From the NCBI GenBank assembly GCA_031273405.1, contig JAISRW010000278.1, forward strand, positions 1-5,933: DNA of 5,933 nt. The letters are read 5' to 3'. The position numbers and the translations under genes are program-made. The DNA is from Treponema sp. (lineage in GTDB: Bacteria; Spirochaetota; Spirochaetia; Treponematales; Breznakiellaceae). The notes beneath the pieces are model-generated. The model worked only from the letters and a program-made list of their open reading frames with translations. It was not told the DNA's origin and searched no databases. How positions within the stretch are numbered: the stretch's first letter is position 1; each line of letters begins with the position of its first letter. Shown piece by piece: positions 1 to 5,933 of the stretch.

Positions 1-294
1 GCCTGCCAGAACGAGAGGAGCCAGATCAAAAACCGCTCCATCGCCATGAGCATGTTAAAGGCCCGGCTTTACGAATACTACCGCCAGGAAAAAGAAAAGG
101 AAAACGAAAAATTCGCCCAAGAAAAAAAGGACATTTCCTGGGGGAACCAAATCAGATCCTATGTCTTCCAGCCCTATACCATGGTGAAGGATTACCGGAC
201 CAAGGCGGAATCCGGCAATATCCAGGCGGTTATGGACGGCGACATCGATCGCTTTATCGAGGAGTATCTGCGCTTTGGGTGGAAAACTAATTAG
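1..294 (+). CDS. prfB: Peptide chain release factor 2, C-terminal part (partial, 5' end outside window)
   Basis: RF2 recognises UGA and UAA stop codons and triggers release of the finished peptide from the ribosome. Reading frame 1 is open from the first base and gives 97 residues. They begin [16 protein letters not shown], the conserved stretch just after the GGQ catalytic loop in RF1/RF2 proteins. They continue through [18 protein letters not shown] and [14 protein letters not shown], both class-I release factor C-terminal signatures; the RSYV/VKD context favours RF2 over RF1. The GGQ motif, the stop-codon recognition motif and any programmed frameshift site lie upstream and cannot be judged. 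Between the two conserved blocks is a very Lys/Glu-rich helix ([17 protein letters not shown]), a variable region in this family. The stop codon TAG (292-294) lies 20 bases inside the next gene. Confidence 0.95.
   Translation, partial: ACQNERSQIKNRSIAMSMLKARLYEYYRQEKEKENEKFAQEKKDISWGNQIRSYVFQPYTMVKDYRTKAESGNIQAVMDGDIDRFIEEYLRFGWKTN
259..264 (+). promoter_or_regulatory. Shine-Dalgarno site for the PEGA-domain gene
   Basis: GAGGAG lies inside the last codons of prfB, 10 bases before the TTG at 275. It is the reason for choosing that TTG as the start. The only other nearby in-frame candidate, TTG at 299, would remove the Lys and Arg at the front of the signal peptide. Confidence 0.5.
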
Positions 295-1783
295 GGCTTT
301 GCTCCTGTTATCGGCCTTTTCTCCGCTCTTCGCCTCGGGCAAGAAAGAGGAAGCCCCGGAGCCCCTCAACAAAGAATGGACCCTCTGCATAACCGCCTTC
401 GATGTCTCGGACCTTCCGCCTTCCCGGCAGATCCTCGGCGGGGTCCTGGGGAGGGAAATCTCGAAAGCCCTTAAAAACGTTGAACACCGGTTCAGAAGCG
501 GGGCCGAGGCCGGATATTATCAGGGCTATGCCTGGACAAAGTCGCGGACCGAGGCCGCCAAAGCCCTCGAGGCCAAACGGAACGAGAGGGATATGCTGCT
601 CTTTCGGGGGGAACCGGACTGGCGCTACCGAAAGAACCTGAAGACGGTGGAAGATCAGATAGTTCAATTGGAAGAAAAGCTCCGGGAAATCGAAGCGAAA
701 AGACCGGAGGTCAGCGGGGAGCCGGTGTTTAAACTGTCCGAGGCGAACAAAGACGGCGCCGCTCCTCCTGGGCCGAAGGAAGGCGAAGAATACCGGTTTT
801 GCGCGGCCCAGAAAGCCGACGCTCTGCTCACCGGAAGGGTGTCGGAATTCCACGGCAGGATTTTCGTTTCCCTCAGGATGTTCACCCTCTATACCCGTTC
901 CTACAGTTGGGAGGACAGCATAATCTTTTCGTCCGAAGATCTGAACGCCGCCGTGGACGAACTTTCCGGAAGGCTTGTAGCAGCGGTAGGCGAAACATTG
1001 CCGGCGGTCGTAGCGGTTCACGCCACGCCGGAAAACGCCATGGTGCTCATCAACGGAACCTTCGCCGGCCTGGGCGAAGTTCCCCCCAGGGATCGTTCTC
1101 CCGGCGGAGTGGAAGTGGCGGTGTTCGCCGAGAACTACGCCCAGGCGGCGGTTGAAACAGAGCTTAACGCGGGGGAGATGACGGAGATTTTTATCGATCT
1201 GCCTCCCCTAGGCATCTCGACTTTTCCTGTGACCGTGCCGGGAAGCCCCGGATCTTCGGTCTATCTGGGGAGTCTCTTCCAGGGTTACGCTCCCCTTACC
1301 CTGGAAATCCCCCGGGATCAGTTTGCCTATATCGGGGTTGAGACGCCTTCGGGGGAGACCGGTTCGGCTGTCTACCAGTCCGACCGGGTTGTCAGGGGAA
1401 GCGCCGAATTTGTCAGGGAAAAAAAGAACGGGGAGGAGGGCAATTTGGCTTTTACCACCAGACTCTTTCCGTCGCCGGAAGAAAAGCGGGTCGAGAGAGC
1501 CCGCCGCGCTTTTTACACCTCCTACGGCATATTCTGGTTTGTGCTGCCGGCGGCCCTCCTTACTTCCGCGATTTCCACTTCCTATATAAACGCCTATAAT
1601 TACTCGGGGAATCCCGAAGTTTACGATTCCGCCGTTAAGGGTTACTATGCCACTATCGGAGGTTACGCGACCATGGGGGTTTCCCTGGCCGCAACCTTCT
1701 TTTTTATTTTTCGGTATCTTTACTATTCCGGTTCCGATGCCGCGCCCCTTGCCAGGTTCCCGGCCCAGGAGGCGGCGCCATGA
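275..1783 (+). CDS. Secreted/membrane-anchored PEGA-domain protein of unknown function
   Basis: A 502-residue protein starting at TTG. Residues 1-20 look like a signal peptide: K4 and R7, then [12 protein letters not shown] with a possible signal peptidase I site after A20. There is no lipobox cysteine. Residues 36-245 form an unassigned domain containing a charged, coiled-coil-prone segment (about 88-146). Its later part (ADALLTGRV...[11 protein letters not shown], about 181-206) recalls the alternating strands of CsgG/LpoB-like folds, which is only a guess. Residues 243-310 fit a PEGA domain ([17 protein letters not shown], then a [13 protein letters not shown] turn and an FIDLPP end). A weaker second PEGA-like unit follows at about 313-375. 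Two hydrophobic helices occur near the C-terminus (about 414-437 and 457-484), with a Tyr/Asn-rich loop between them. PEGA domains are common in surface or periplasmic proteins, but no specific activity follows from them. The gene overlaps prfB by 20 bases and ftsY by 4. Confidence 0.85.
   Translation: MGGKLIRALLLLSAFSPLFASGKKEEAPEPLNKEWTLCITAFDVSDLPPSRQILGGVLGREISKALKNVEHRFRSGAEAGYYQGYAWTKSRTEAAKALEAKRNERDMLLFRGEPDWRYRKNLKTVEDQIVQLEEKLREIEAKRPEVSGEPVFKLSEANKDGAAPPGPKEGEEYRFCAAQKADALLTGRVSEFHGRIFVSLRMFTLYTRSYSWEDSIIFSSEDLNAAVDELSGRLVAAVGETLPAVVAVHATPENAMVLINGTFAGLGEVPPRDRSPGGVEVAVFAENYAQAAVETELNAGEMTEIFIDLPPLGISTFPVTVPGSPGSSVYLGSLFQGYAPLTLEIPRDQFAYIGVETPSGETGSAVYQSDRVVRGSAEFVREKKNGEEGNLAFTTRLFPSPEEKRVERARRAFYTSYGIFWFVLPAALLTSAISTSYINAYNYSGNPEVYDSAVKGYYATIGGYATMGVSLAATFFFIFRYLYYSGSDAAPLARFPAQEAAP
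1767..1772 (+). promoter_or_regulatory. Shine-Dalgarno site for ftsY
   Basis: AGGAGG, a consensus site, lies 7 bases before the ATG at 1780. It sits inside the end of the PEGA gene and fixes the ftsY start at the ATGA overlap. Confidence 0.8.
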
Positions 1784-2667
1784 AGGGTTTTGCGGAGAAA
1801 CTCAAAAATTTTTTCGGTTTGGGGACCGCCCTTTCCGCCGAGGTATTCGAGGACCTGGCGGATCTTCTGGTCGAGGGAGATTTCGGCGCCTCCGAAGCCT
1901 ACGGGATCACCGAAAGGCTCAAGGATCTCTGCAAGAAAGAAAAAGCCGCCGACGGGAAAGAGGCCGAAAAAATCCTCGCCAGGCTGCTTGAGGAAATTCT
2001 CCTCAAGGCGGAAAAACCGGGAAAGGCCCAGGACGGCTCCGTTTCCGCGCCCGCGGTGGTCCTCCTCCTGGGGGTCAACGGCGTGGGGAAGACCACCACC
2101 GCCGCCAAGCTTGCCGTCCGCTTCAGGGACCTGGAAAAGCGGCGGCCCATCCTCGCGGCCGCCGACACCTTCAGGGCCGCCGCCATCGATCAGCTCAAGA
2201 TCCACGGCGGCCGGCTGGGGATACGGGTGGTCGCCCACCAGCACGGGGGCGATCCGGCGGCGGTGATATACGACGCCATCGAGGCCGCCAAGGCCGGCGG
2301 CGGGGACGTCATCATCGCGGACACCGCCGGGAGGATGCATACCAGGGCCGCCCTGGTGGCGGAACTGAAAAAAATCGACCGCGTCGTAGAGTCCCGGGCC
2401 GGGGGCGGACTGTATACCAAGTACCTGGTGCTGGACGCAACCACCGGCAGAAACGCCCTGGCCCAGGCCGAAACATTCCACCAAGCGGTTTCCCTGGACG
2501 GCTGCGTTCTTACCAAGTTTGATTCAAGCGCCCGGGGAGGGGTTGTGTTTTCCCTGGCGGAAGATCTCAGGCTCCCGGTGGTCTACCTTTGTACCGGGGA
2601 AAAATACGGGGATATAAGCCCCTTCGATCCTCACCGTTATGCCGAAGAATTTGCGGGCCTTGTCTAA
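1780..2667 (+). CDS. ftsY: Signal recognition particle receptor FtsY (SRP-docking GTPase)
   Basis: FtsY is the membrane-associated GTPase that pairs with Ffh of the SRP and hands ribosomes making membrane or exported proteins to the Sec translocon. All NG-domain motifs are visible in 295 residues: a short helical N domain (about 1-85), G1/P-loop GVNGVGKTT (98-106), G2 DTFRAAA (129-135), G3 DTAGR (181-185), G4 TKFD (245-248), and the G5-region GEKYGDISPFDP (273-284). The stretch LDATTGRNALAQAETF (218-233) is also typical of SRP GTPases. The protein is short compared with E. coli FtsY because it has no acidic A domain. It begins almost directly with an amphipathic helix ([12 protein letters not shown]) that could contact the membrane. 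After G4 it reads SSARGG where GTAKGG is usual. Ffh is excluded because there is no Met-rich M domain. The gene starts at an ATGA overlap with a strong Shine-Dalgarno site and runs 29 bases into the next gene. Confidence 0.97.
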   Translation: MKGFAEKLKNFFGLGTALSAEVFEDLADLLVEGDFGASEAYGITERLKDLCKKEKAADGKEAEKILARLLEEILLKAEKPGKAQDGSVSAPAVVLLLGVNGVGKTTTAAKLAVRFRDLEKRRPILAAADTFRAAAIDQLKIHGGRLGIRVVAHQHGGDPAAVIYDAIEAAKAGGGDVIIADTAGRMHTRAALVAELKKIDRVVESRAGGGLYTKYLVLDATTGRNALAQAETFHQAVSLDGCVLTKFDSSARGGVVFSLAEDLRLPVVYLCTGEKYGDISPFDPHRYAEEFAGLV

Positions 2668-3910
2668 AGTCCTTTTGCTCCTCTCCCTCGGTTTTATTTT
2701 CCCGGGGACTAGTCTCCCCGCCCAGGACGAGGCGGGCGCTGTCGTATGGTACCGTTCCAACGCCGCGGGGATGACCCTGGAGCGGCTCACTTCCCGGGCC
2801 GCCGCCCTGAGGAACGAATACTGCCTGTCGGTGCGGAATGCCGGCTGGGGAGAGGTTCACGAACTCCTGACCCCCTATTACGATCCCCTGTTTTTGATCG
2901 AACTCAGAACGCTCCACGAAAACGGGAAAGAGAGCCGGCGGCAGTGGATATTCCGGGATGAACGGGGGACAGCCCGGCTCAACGCTTCCGGGGGGGGCGG
3001 CCTTTTCGGCGGGGAAGGGGAGGGCGAAAAACGCGGTTTCATCGAGATCTATAACGAGGGGGGCTTTATTTCGGAAGAACGGCAGTTTAACAGCGACCTT
3101 TCGGAATCCCTGATCCGTTTCTTTTATAACCGGGATACCCTGATCAGGGCCGAAACGTGGATAAAGGAAGCCCCCGCCGAAGAGGTTCCGGCGGAAGAGC
3201 AGCAGGCAGAGGAAGGGGAGACCGAAGAGGCCCCTCCGGTCGAGGCGGCGGAGCTTTCGGCTGGAGAGCCGTCGGCTGAAAAGCCGTCGACGGAAGAAGA
3301 GGACGAAAAGGATGAAGACGGCTATATCCTGGTGACTACCGATTCTTACCGCTACACCCGTTCCCGTTCCCTCAGGAACATAGAGCGCCTTTACCACACC
3401 GCCGGAAAGATTCCCCTGAAGATTCCCTTCCCTTCCCTCAATCCGGGATTTTCCCGGGAAGTGGTCTTCGTGAACCCCGGTATTGCCTATAGTTCCGAAT
3501 TCCTTCAGGATATAGCTGCGCTGGAAGGGGAAAGCGGCCCTGTGGGACGAATCATCTATACCACCGACAGCCGGGGCCGGATTCTTGCGGAGCAGCGCCT
3601 GGACGGTGAGGAAAATGTCCTGGCTGAAATCAGGAACACCTGGTCGGGGGACAGACTGGTTTCGGTATCCTACACGGCGGGAGAAGACGAACGGCTGACG
3701 GAATATGAATACGACGAGGACGGTAACCGGATTTTAGAGAAGAATTACAATAAGGGAGCGCTGGAACGGGTGGTCCGCAGCGATAAGGAAAGGGATGTGG
3801 AAGAGCTTTTTATGAACAACGAACTCGTCCTCCGGGCCGTCTGGGAAGAAGGCCGAAAGATCTCGGAAGAGAGGGTGCGCCCCTCCCGGCAAAGGGAGAA
3901 TCCCCGGTGA
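2639..3910 (+). CDS. Exported YD-repeat-like protein with an acidic low-complexity linker, function unknown
   Basis: I do not recognise this 423-residue protein as a named family. Residues 1-28 look like a signal peptide: K3, R6 and K10, then VLLLLSLGFIFPGTSLPA, with cleavage before QDE. The mature part is built of short polar beta-type units. The clearest is YEYDEDGNRILEKNY (356-370), close to the YD/RHS repeat pattern. Similar units occur around 88-117, 133-174, 307-345 and 390-413. A Glu/Ala/Pro-rich segment (about 177-228) splits this pattern and is probably disordered. There are no catalytic motifs, no further membrane segment and no lipobox. It could be a periplasmic or surface scaffold protein, which is inference only. 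The start is uncertain: ATG 2639 gives the best signal peptide but has no Shine-Dalgarno site, and TTG 2651 or 2660 are alternatives. It begins 29 bases before the ftsY stop, and its stop overlaps the permease GTG (GTGA), so translation is probably coupled on both sides. Confidence 0.78.
   Translation: MPKNLRALSKVLLLLSLGFIFPGTSLPAQDEAGAVVWYRSNAAGMTLERLTSRAAALRNEYCLSVRNAGWGEVHELLTPYYDPLFLIELRTLHENGKESRRQWIFRDERGTARLNASGGGGLFGGEGEGEKRGFIEIYNEGGFISEERQFNSDLSESLIRFFYNRDTLIRAETWIKEAPAEEVPAEEQQAEEGETEEAPPVEAAELSAGEPSAEKPSTEEEDEKDEDGYILVTTDSYRYTRSRSLRNIERLYHTAGKIPLKIPFPSLNPGFSREVVFVNPGIAYSSEFLQDIAALEGESGPVGRIIYTTDSRGRILAEQRLDGEENVLAEIRNTWSGDRLVSVSYTAGEDERLTEYEYDEDGNRILEKNYNKGALERVVRSDKERDVEELFMNNELVLRAVWEEGRKISEERVRPSRQRENPR
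3167..3322 (+). other. Region encoding an acidic, five-residue-periodic linker
   Basis: Codons 177-228 of the YD-repeat-like gene encode almost only Glu, Ala, Pro, Gln, Ser and Asp. Much of it can be read in steps of five residues: PAEEV, PAEEQ, QAEEG, ETEEA, and later SAGEP, SAEKP, STEEE. This suggests growth by 15-base duplications followed by drift. The segment is expected to be unstructured and strongly negative. Confidence 0.75.
3257..3286 (+). repeat. Tandem 15-bp direct repeat, each copy a small hairpin
   Basis: Two adjacent 15-base units, TCGGCTGGAGAGCCG and TCGGCTGAAAAGCCG, differ at two positions and encode SAGEP and SAEKP. Each unit contains CGGCT and AGCCG around a four-base loop (GGAG or GAAA), so each could fold as a five-pair hairpin in RNA. 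A further 15 bases (3287-3301, STEEE) look like a decayed third unit. Confidence 0.75.
3894..3898 (+). promoter_or_regulatory. Shine-Dalgarno site for the Lol permease gene
   Basis: GGGAG lies 8 bases before GTG 3907, within the last codons of the preceding gene. It supports the GTG start at the GTGA overlap. Confidence 0.6.
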
Positions 3911-5235
3911 AGCTCAGATGGATAGGCTTTGTCGCCGCCCGCTATGTTTCCAGGGGCCGACTGAATTCGCCGTCGCCGGTTTTTTCCGTTCTGGGAATCG
4001 CCACCGGGGTACTGGCCCTGACCATAATCATCGCGGTAATGAACGGCTTTCAGCTTGGGTTTATCGAAAACATCCTGGAAATTTCTTCCTGCCACCTCAG
4101 GATCGAAGACTTCCCTGAGGGAGTCCGGGGCGAAGCCCTGGCAGGGCAGATTCGCGCTTTACCGGGGATACGTTCCGCCCTGCCTTTCAGGGAATTGAGC
4201 GTCCTCCTCAGATCCCCGCTCGCCAGCCCCCGAGGGGCTGTGATCCGGGGAGTTCCGGCGGAGGCCCTGGAACTGGACGCCGGATTGAGGGAAAAGCTGG
4301 AACTGGAAGACGGCTTCTTTGACCTTGCATCGTCGGATAGCATAGTCCTGGGGGCGGAACTGGCGCGGCATCTTTCGGTCCGGGTGGGGGACAGGGTAAC
4401 CCTCCTTTCTTTCGCCCTGGGAGGCCTTGGGGCTTCTTCCGGGGCCGAAGCCGGCGAAGATGCGGGGGCAAGCCCGGCTTTTACGGTGACGGGAATTTTC
4501 CGTTGCGGTTTTTATGAATACGATTTGGGCTGGGCCTATATCAATATAGAAAAAGCTTCGGAACTGGCCGGGGACAATGAAAAGGCCATCCTGGGGATCA
4601 AGCTGCAAAACCGCTGGCAGGATAGGGCAAACATGGAAGCGATACGGAAGCTTTTTGACGGCGGCCCGGCGACTGAACTTGTTTCCTGGCGTGATTATAA
4701 CAGGGCTTTCTTTGGCGCTCTGAGAACCGAAAAGCTCATGATGTTTATTCTGGTGGGCCTTATTTTTATTGTTGTGGGGCTCAACATATTTCAGGCCCAG
4801 AGGCGGACGGTGCTGGAAAGGCGGGAGGAGATCGGCCTCCTCAGGGCCCTGGGGGCTTCGGATTTGGCGGTGCGTCTGGTGTTTGTCTGGGACGGCTTTA
4901 TCATTGGCTTTACCGGCGCGGGGTTGGGCCTCGCTCTCGGGCTTTTTATCTCCTTTCATATTTCCGGATTTTTTTCGCTTCTCGAAGGGTTGGTGAATTT
5001 TTTTATAGGGGCCGCCAATTTTATTTTTGGCTTTTTTGGCGCGGTTCCCGGGGCCGGGGAATTCGCGGTTTTTTCCCCTCAAATTTTTTATATTAAGGAA
5101 ATTCCTTCCCGTGTTATTCCCCAAGAGATTATCCTGATTTTCTGCTTCGGCTTTTTATCGGCTCTTCTGGCAGCCTGGTTTGCCTCGGGCAAGGCCGCCA
5201 AGACGAGGCCGGCGGAGGTTTTGCGCTATGAGTAA
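3907..5235 (+). CDS. lolC: Lipoprotein-releasing ABC transporter permease, LolC/LolE family
   Basis: This is the inner-membrane subunit of LolCDE, which pulls mature lipoproteins out of the inner membrane and passes them to the periplasmic carrier LolA. The 442 residues show the family layout: an N-terminal cytoplasmic stretch with ARYVSRGR (11-18), TM1 about 27-49 containing VLALTIIIAVMNGF, a large periplasmic MacB-type domain (about 50-275), TM2 about 277-295, the cytoplasmic coupling region RREEIGLLRALGAS (305-318), TM3 about 325-350 and TM4 about 405-426. The end, AAKTRPAEVLRYE, is typical of Lol permeases. It departs from the E. coli picture in two places: a Gly/Ala/Ser-rich loop at about 168-190 where the LolC Hook would be, and an extra hydrophobic stretch at about 353-383. 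Sequence alone does not settle LolC against LolE; the symbol is a best guess. It starts with GTG and overlaps the adjacent lolD by 8 bases. Confidence 0.92.
   Translation: MKLRWIGFVAARYVSRGRLNSPSPVFSVLGIATGVLALTIIIAVMNGFQLGFIENILEISSCHLRIEDFPEGVRGEALAGQIRALPGIRSALPFRELSVLLRSPLASPRGAVIRGVPAEALELDAGLREKLELEDGFFDLASSDSIVLGAELARHLSVRVGDRVTLLSFALGGLGASSGAEAGEDAGASPAFTVTGIFRCGFYEYDLGWAYINIEKASELAGDNEKAILGIKLQNRWQDRANMEAIRKLFDGGPATELVSWRDYNRAFFGALRTEKLMMFILVGLIFIVVGLNIFQAQRRTVLERREEIGLLRALGASDLAVRLVFVWDGFIIGFTGAGLGLALGLFISFHISGFFSLLEGLVNFFIGAANFIFGFFGAVPGAGEFAVFSPQIFYIKEIPSRVIPQEIILIFCFGFLSALLAAWFASGKAAKTRPAEVLRYE
4213..4251 (+). other. Two-tier inverted repeat inside the Lol permease gene
   Basis: An outer pair TCCCCG (4213-4218) and CGGGGA (4246-4251) encloses a symmetric five-by-five unpaired stretch. 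Inside that is a perfect seven-base pair CAGCCCC (4224-4230) and GGGGCTG (4234-4240) around the loop CGA. All 13 pairs are Watson-Crick and mostly G-C. No T-run follows, so it is not a standard intrinsic terminator. It may be chance in GC-rich coding sequence. Confidence 0.45.
5214..5218 (+). promoter_or_regulatory. Shine-Dalgarno site deciding the lolD start
   Basis: GGAGG lies 9 bases before ATG 5228. The open frame extends back to TTG 5180, but that would add an Arg/Pro-rich leader of 16 residues unlike any LolD, and the sequence has no such site there. ATG 5228 is therefore preferred. Confidence 0.7.
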
Positions 5236-5929
5236 GGATTCGGGAGGCCTCCTCGTGGAGGTCGAGAATTTAACAAAAAATTATCTTTCAGGGAACGAGA
5301 CCCTGCATATACTCAAGGGGATCAATTTTGAAGCTCCTTCCGGCGGCGCTATAGCGGTTTCGGGCCAGAGCGGCTGCGGTAAGAGCACCTTCCTCAACAT
5401 CATAGGGGGGCTGGATCGCTGCGATTCGGGGTCCGTCAGGATTGGCGGAACGGAGATAAGCGGGCTTTCCGAAAGCGCCCTGTCGGTCTTCAGGCAGCGG
5501 AGCATCGGTTTTATCTTTCAGTTTCATTATCTGCTCAAGGATTTTACCGCCCTGGAAAACGTCATGCTCCCGGCCTACATGATGGGGATGAAGAAAAAGG
5601 AAGCCCTTGAGAAGGCCAGGCTGCTCCTCTCGGATGTCAAACTGGACGGAAGGGTACAGCATTATCCCTCCCAGCTTTCGGGCGGGGAACGGCAGAGGGT
5701 GGCGGTGGCCAGGGCTTTGGTAAACGATCCTGATATGATTCTGGCGGATGAACCGACGGGGAACCTTGACCCCGGCAACAGCGCCATGGTGGCTGACCTT
5801 CTTTTTGCGGGGGCGGAAAAATACGGCAAGACCCTCATCGTGGTTACCCATGACGATTCGGTGGCCACCAGGGCGCCGGTCCGTTATATCCTGGAGAACG
5901 GCGCCATAAGCAGGGCCGGCGGCTTATGA
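5228..5929 (+). CDS. lolD: Lipoprotein-releasing system ATP-binding protein LolD
   Basis: This is the cytoplasmic ATPase that powers LolC/E-mediated lipoprotein release. From ATG 5228 it has 233 residues, the usual LolD length. It carries Walker A GQSGCGKST (46-54), Q-loop Q98 within FIFQFHYLLKDFTALENV (95-112), ABC signature LSGGERQRVAVARAL (150-164), Walker B ILADEPTGNLD (171-181) with E175 as catalytic base, and H-loop H208. The QFHxLLxDFTALENV string separates LolD from MacB-type and FtsE-type relatives. All catalytic residues are present, so the enzyme should be active. The Walker A Cys50 replaces the more common Ser. The gene overlaps its permease partner by 8 bases (ATGAGTAA), a sign of tight coupling. 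Its own stop codon overlaps a further ATG. Confidence 0.95.
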   Translation: MSKDSGGLLVEVENLTKNYLSGNETLHILKGINFEAPSGGAIAVSGQSGCGKSTFLNIIGGLDRCDSGSVRIGGTEISGLSESALSVFRQRSIGFIFQFHYLLKDFTALENVMLPAYMMGMKKKEALEKARLLLSDVKLDGRVQHYPSQLSGGERQRVAVARALVNDPDMILADEPTGNLDPGNSAMVADLLFAGAEKYGKTLIVVTHDDSVATRAPVRYILENGAISRAGGL

Positions 5930-5933
5930 GGCG
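5926..5933 (+). CDS. Possible start of the next gene (truncated by window edge), perhaps the second Lol permease
   Basis: ATG 5926 shares four bases (ATGA) with the lolD stop, the same kind of junction as PEGA/ftsY. Only ATG AGG CG is visible, so the product cannot be read and there is no clear Shine-Dalgarno site. A second LolC/LolE-type permease after lolD is a common arrangement and is the natural expectation. Confidence 0.35.

Noticed and set aside
84..141. Eight-base inverted repeat CCAGGAAA / TTTCCTGG around an A-rich stretch in prfB
   Set aside because: The loop is 42 bases and the sequence encodes the Lys-rich variable helix of RF2; chance is enough to explain it.
308..1021. Antisense open frame (237 codons) opposite the PEGA-domain gene
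   Set aside because: Arg/Phe-rich product without motifs; the plus-strand frame has a signal peptide and a recognisable domain and joins neighbours by coupled overlaps.
1723..2484. Antisense open frame (253 codons) opposite ftsY
   Set aside because: The plus strand carries an unmistakable FtsY with all GTPase motifs; the antisense product is a Gly/Pro-rich shadow.
2703..2720. Hairpin CGGGGA-CTAGTC-TCCCCG just after the ftsY stop, considered as a terminator
   Set aside because: No T-run follows on either strand, and it lies inside the signal-peptide codons of the next gene.
2567..3397. Antisense open frame (276 codons) spanning the end of ftsY and the YD-like gene
   Set aside because: It crosses two plus-strand genes, has no family-like motifs and reflects codon bias on the other strand.
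4159..5124. Long antisense open frame (321 codons) opposite the Lol permease
   Set aside because: Its product has no recognisable domain or sensible composition, and the opposite strand encodes a clear LolC/E protein. Long antisense frames are expected in GC-rich coding DNA.
332..5193. Shared 12-mer GCCTCGGGCAAG at 332-343 and 5182-5193
   Set aside because: Both encode ASGK in unrelated proteins; two copies of a 12-mer in biased coding DNA are not evidence of a repeat family.
5180..5227. Upstream TTG extension of lolD
   Set aside because: It would add 16 Arg/Pro-rich residues not seen in LolD. ATG 5228 has a well-placed GGAGG and gives the normal family length.
1..5933. Search for tRNA/rRNA genes, CRISPR arrays, insertion sequences, toxin-antitoxin or defence genes
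   Set aside because: The window is filled end to end by six overlapping plus-strand genes, and none has mobile, defence or RNA-gene features.

Overview
The window is a fully coding, plus-strand stretch of a GC-rich bacterial genome. It most likely comes from a spirochaete of the Treponema group. I infer this from the PEGA-domain envelope protein, the spirochaete-like release factor 2 tail and the housekeeping/Lol arrangement. No marker here fixes a genus, so the taxon is a hypothesis.

Layout from left to right: the 3' end of prfB (peptide chain release factor 2, 1-294); a 502-aa secreted or membrane-anchored PEGA-domain protein (275-1783); ftsY, the SRP receptor GTPase (1780-2667); a 423-aa secreted protein with YD-repeat-like beta units interrupted by an acidic low-complexity linker (2639-3910); a LolC/LolE-family permease (3907-5235); lolD, its ATPase (5228-5929); and an ATG at 5926 that probably opens another gene, plausibly the second Lol permease, cut off by the window edge.

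Every gene overlaps the next, by 20, 4, 29, 4, 8 and probably 4 bases. There is no intergenic space, and I see no promoter or terminator inside. This points to one transcript with translational coupling. The known genes cover translation termination (RF2), co-translational delivery of proteins to the inner membrane (FtsY) and extraction of mature lipoproteins from the inner membrane towards the outer membrane (LolC/E and LolD). The two unrecognised genes both encode apparently exported proteins and lie directly on either side of ftsY. An envelope role is therefore reasonable, but their functions cannot be read from sequence.

I found no RNA genes, mobile elements, CRISPR arrays or defence modules. 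The best candidates for something undescribed are the two envelope proteins, together with two local departures of the Lol permease from the E. coli pattern: a replaced Hook-like loop and an extra hydrophobic segment.
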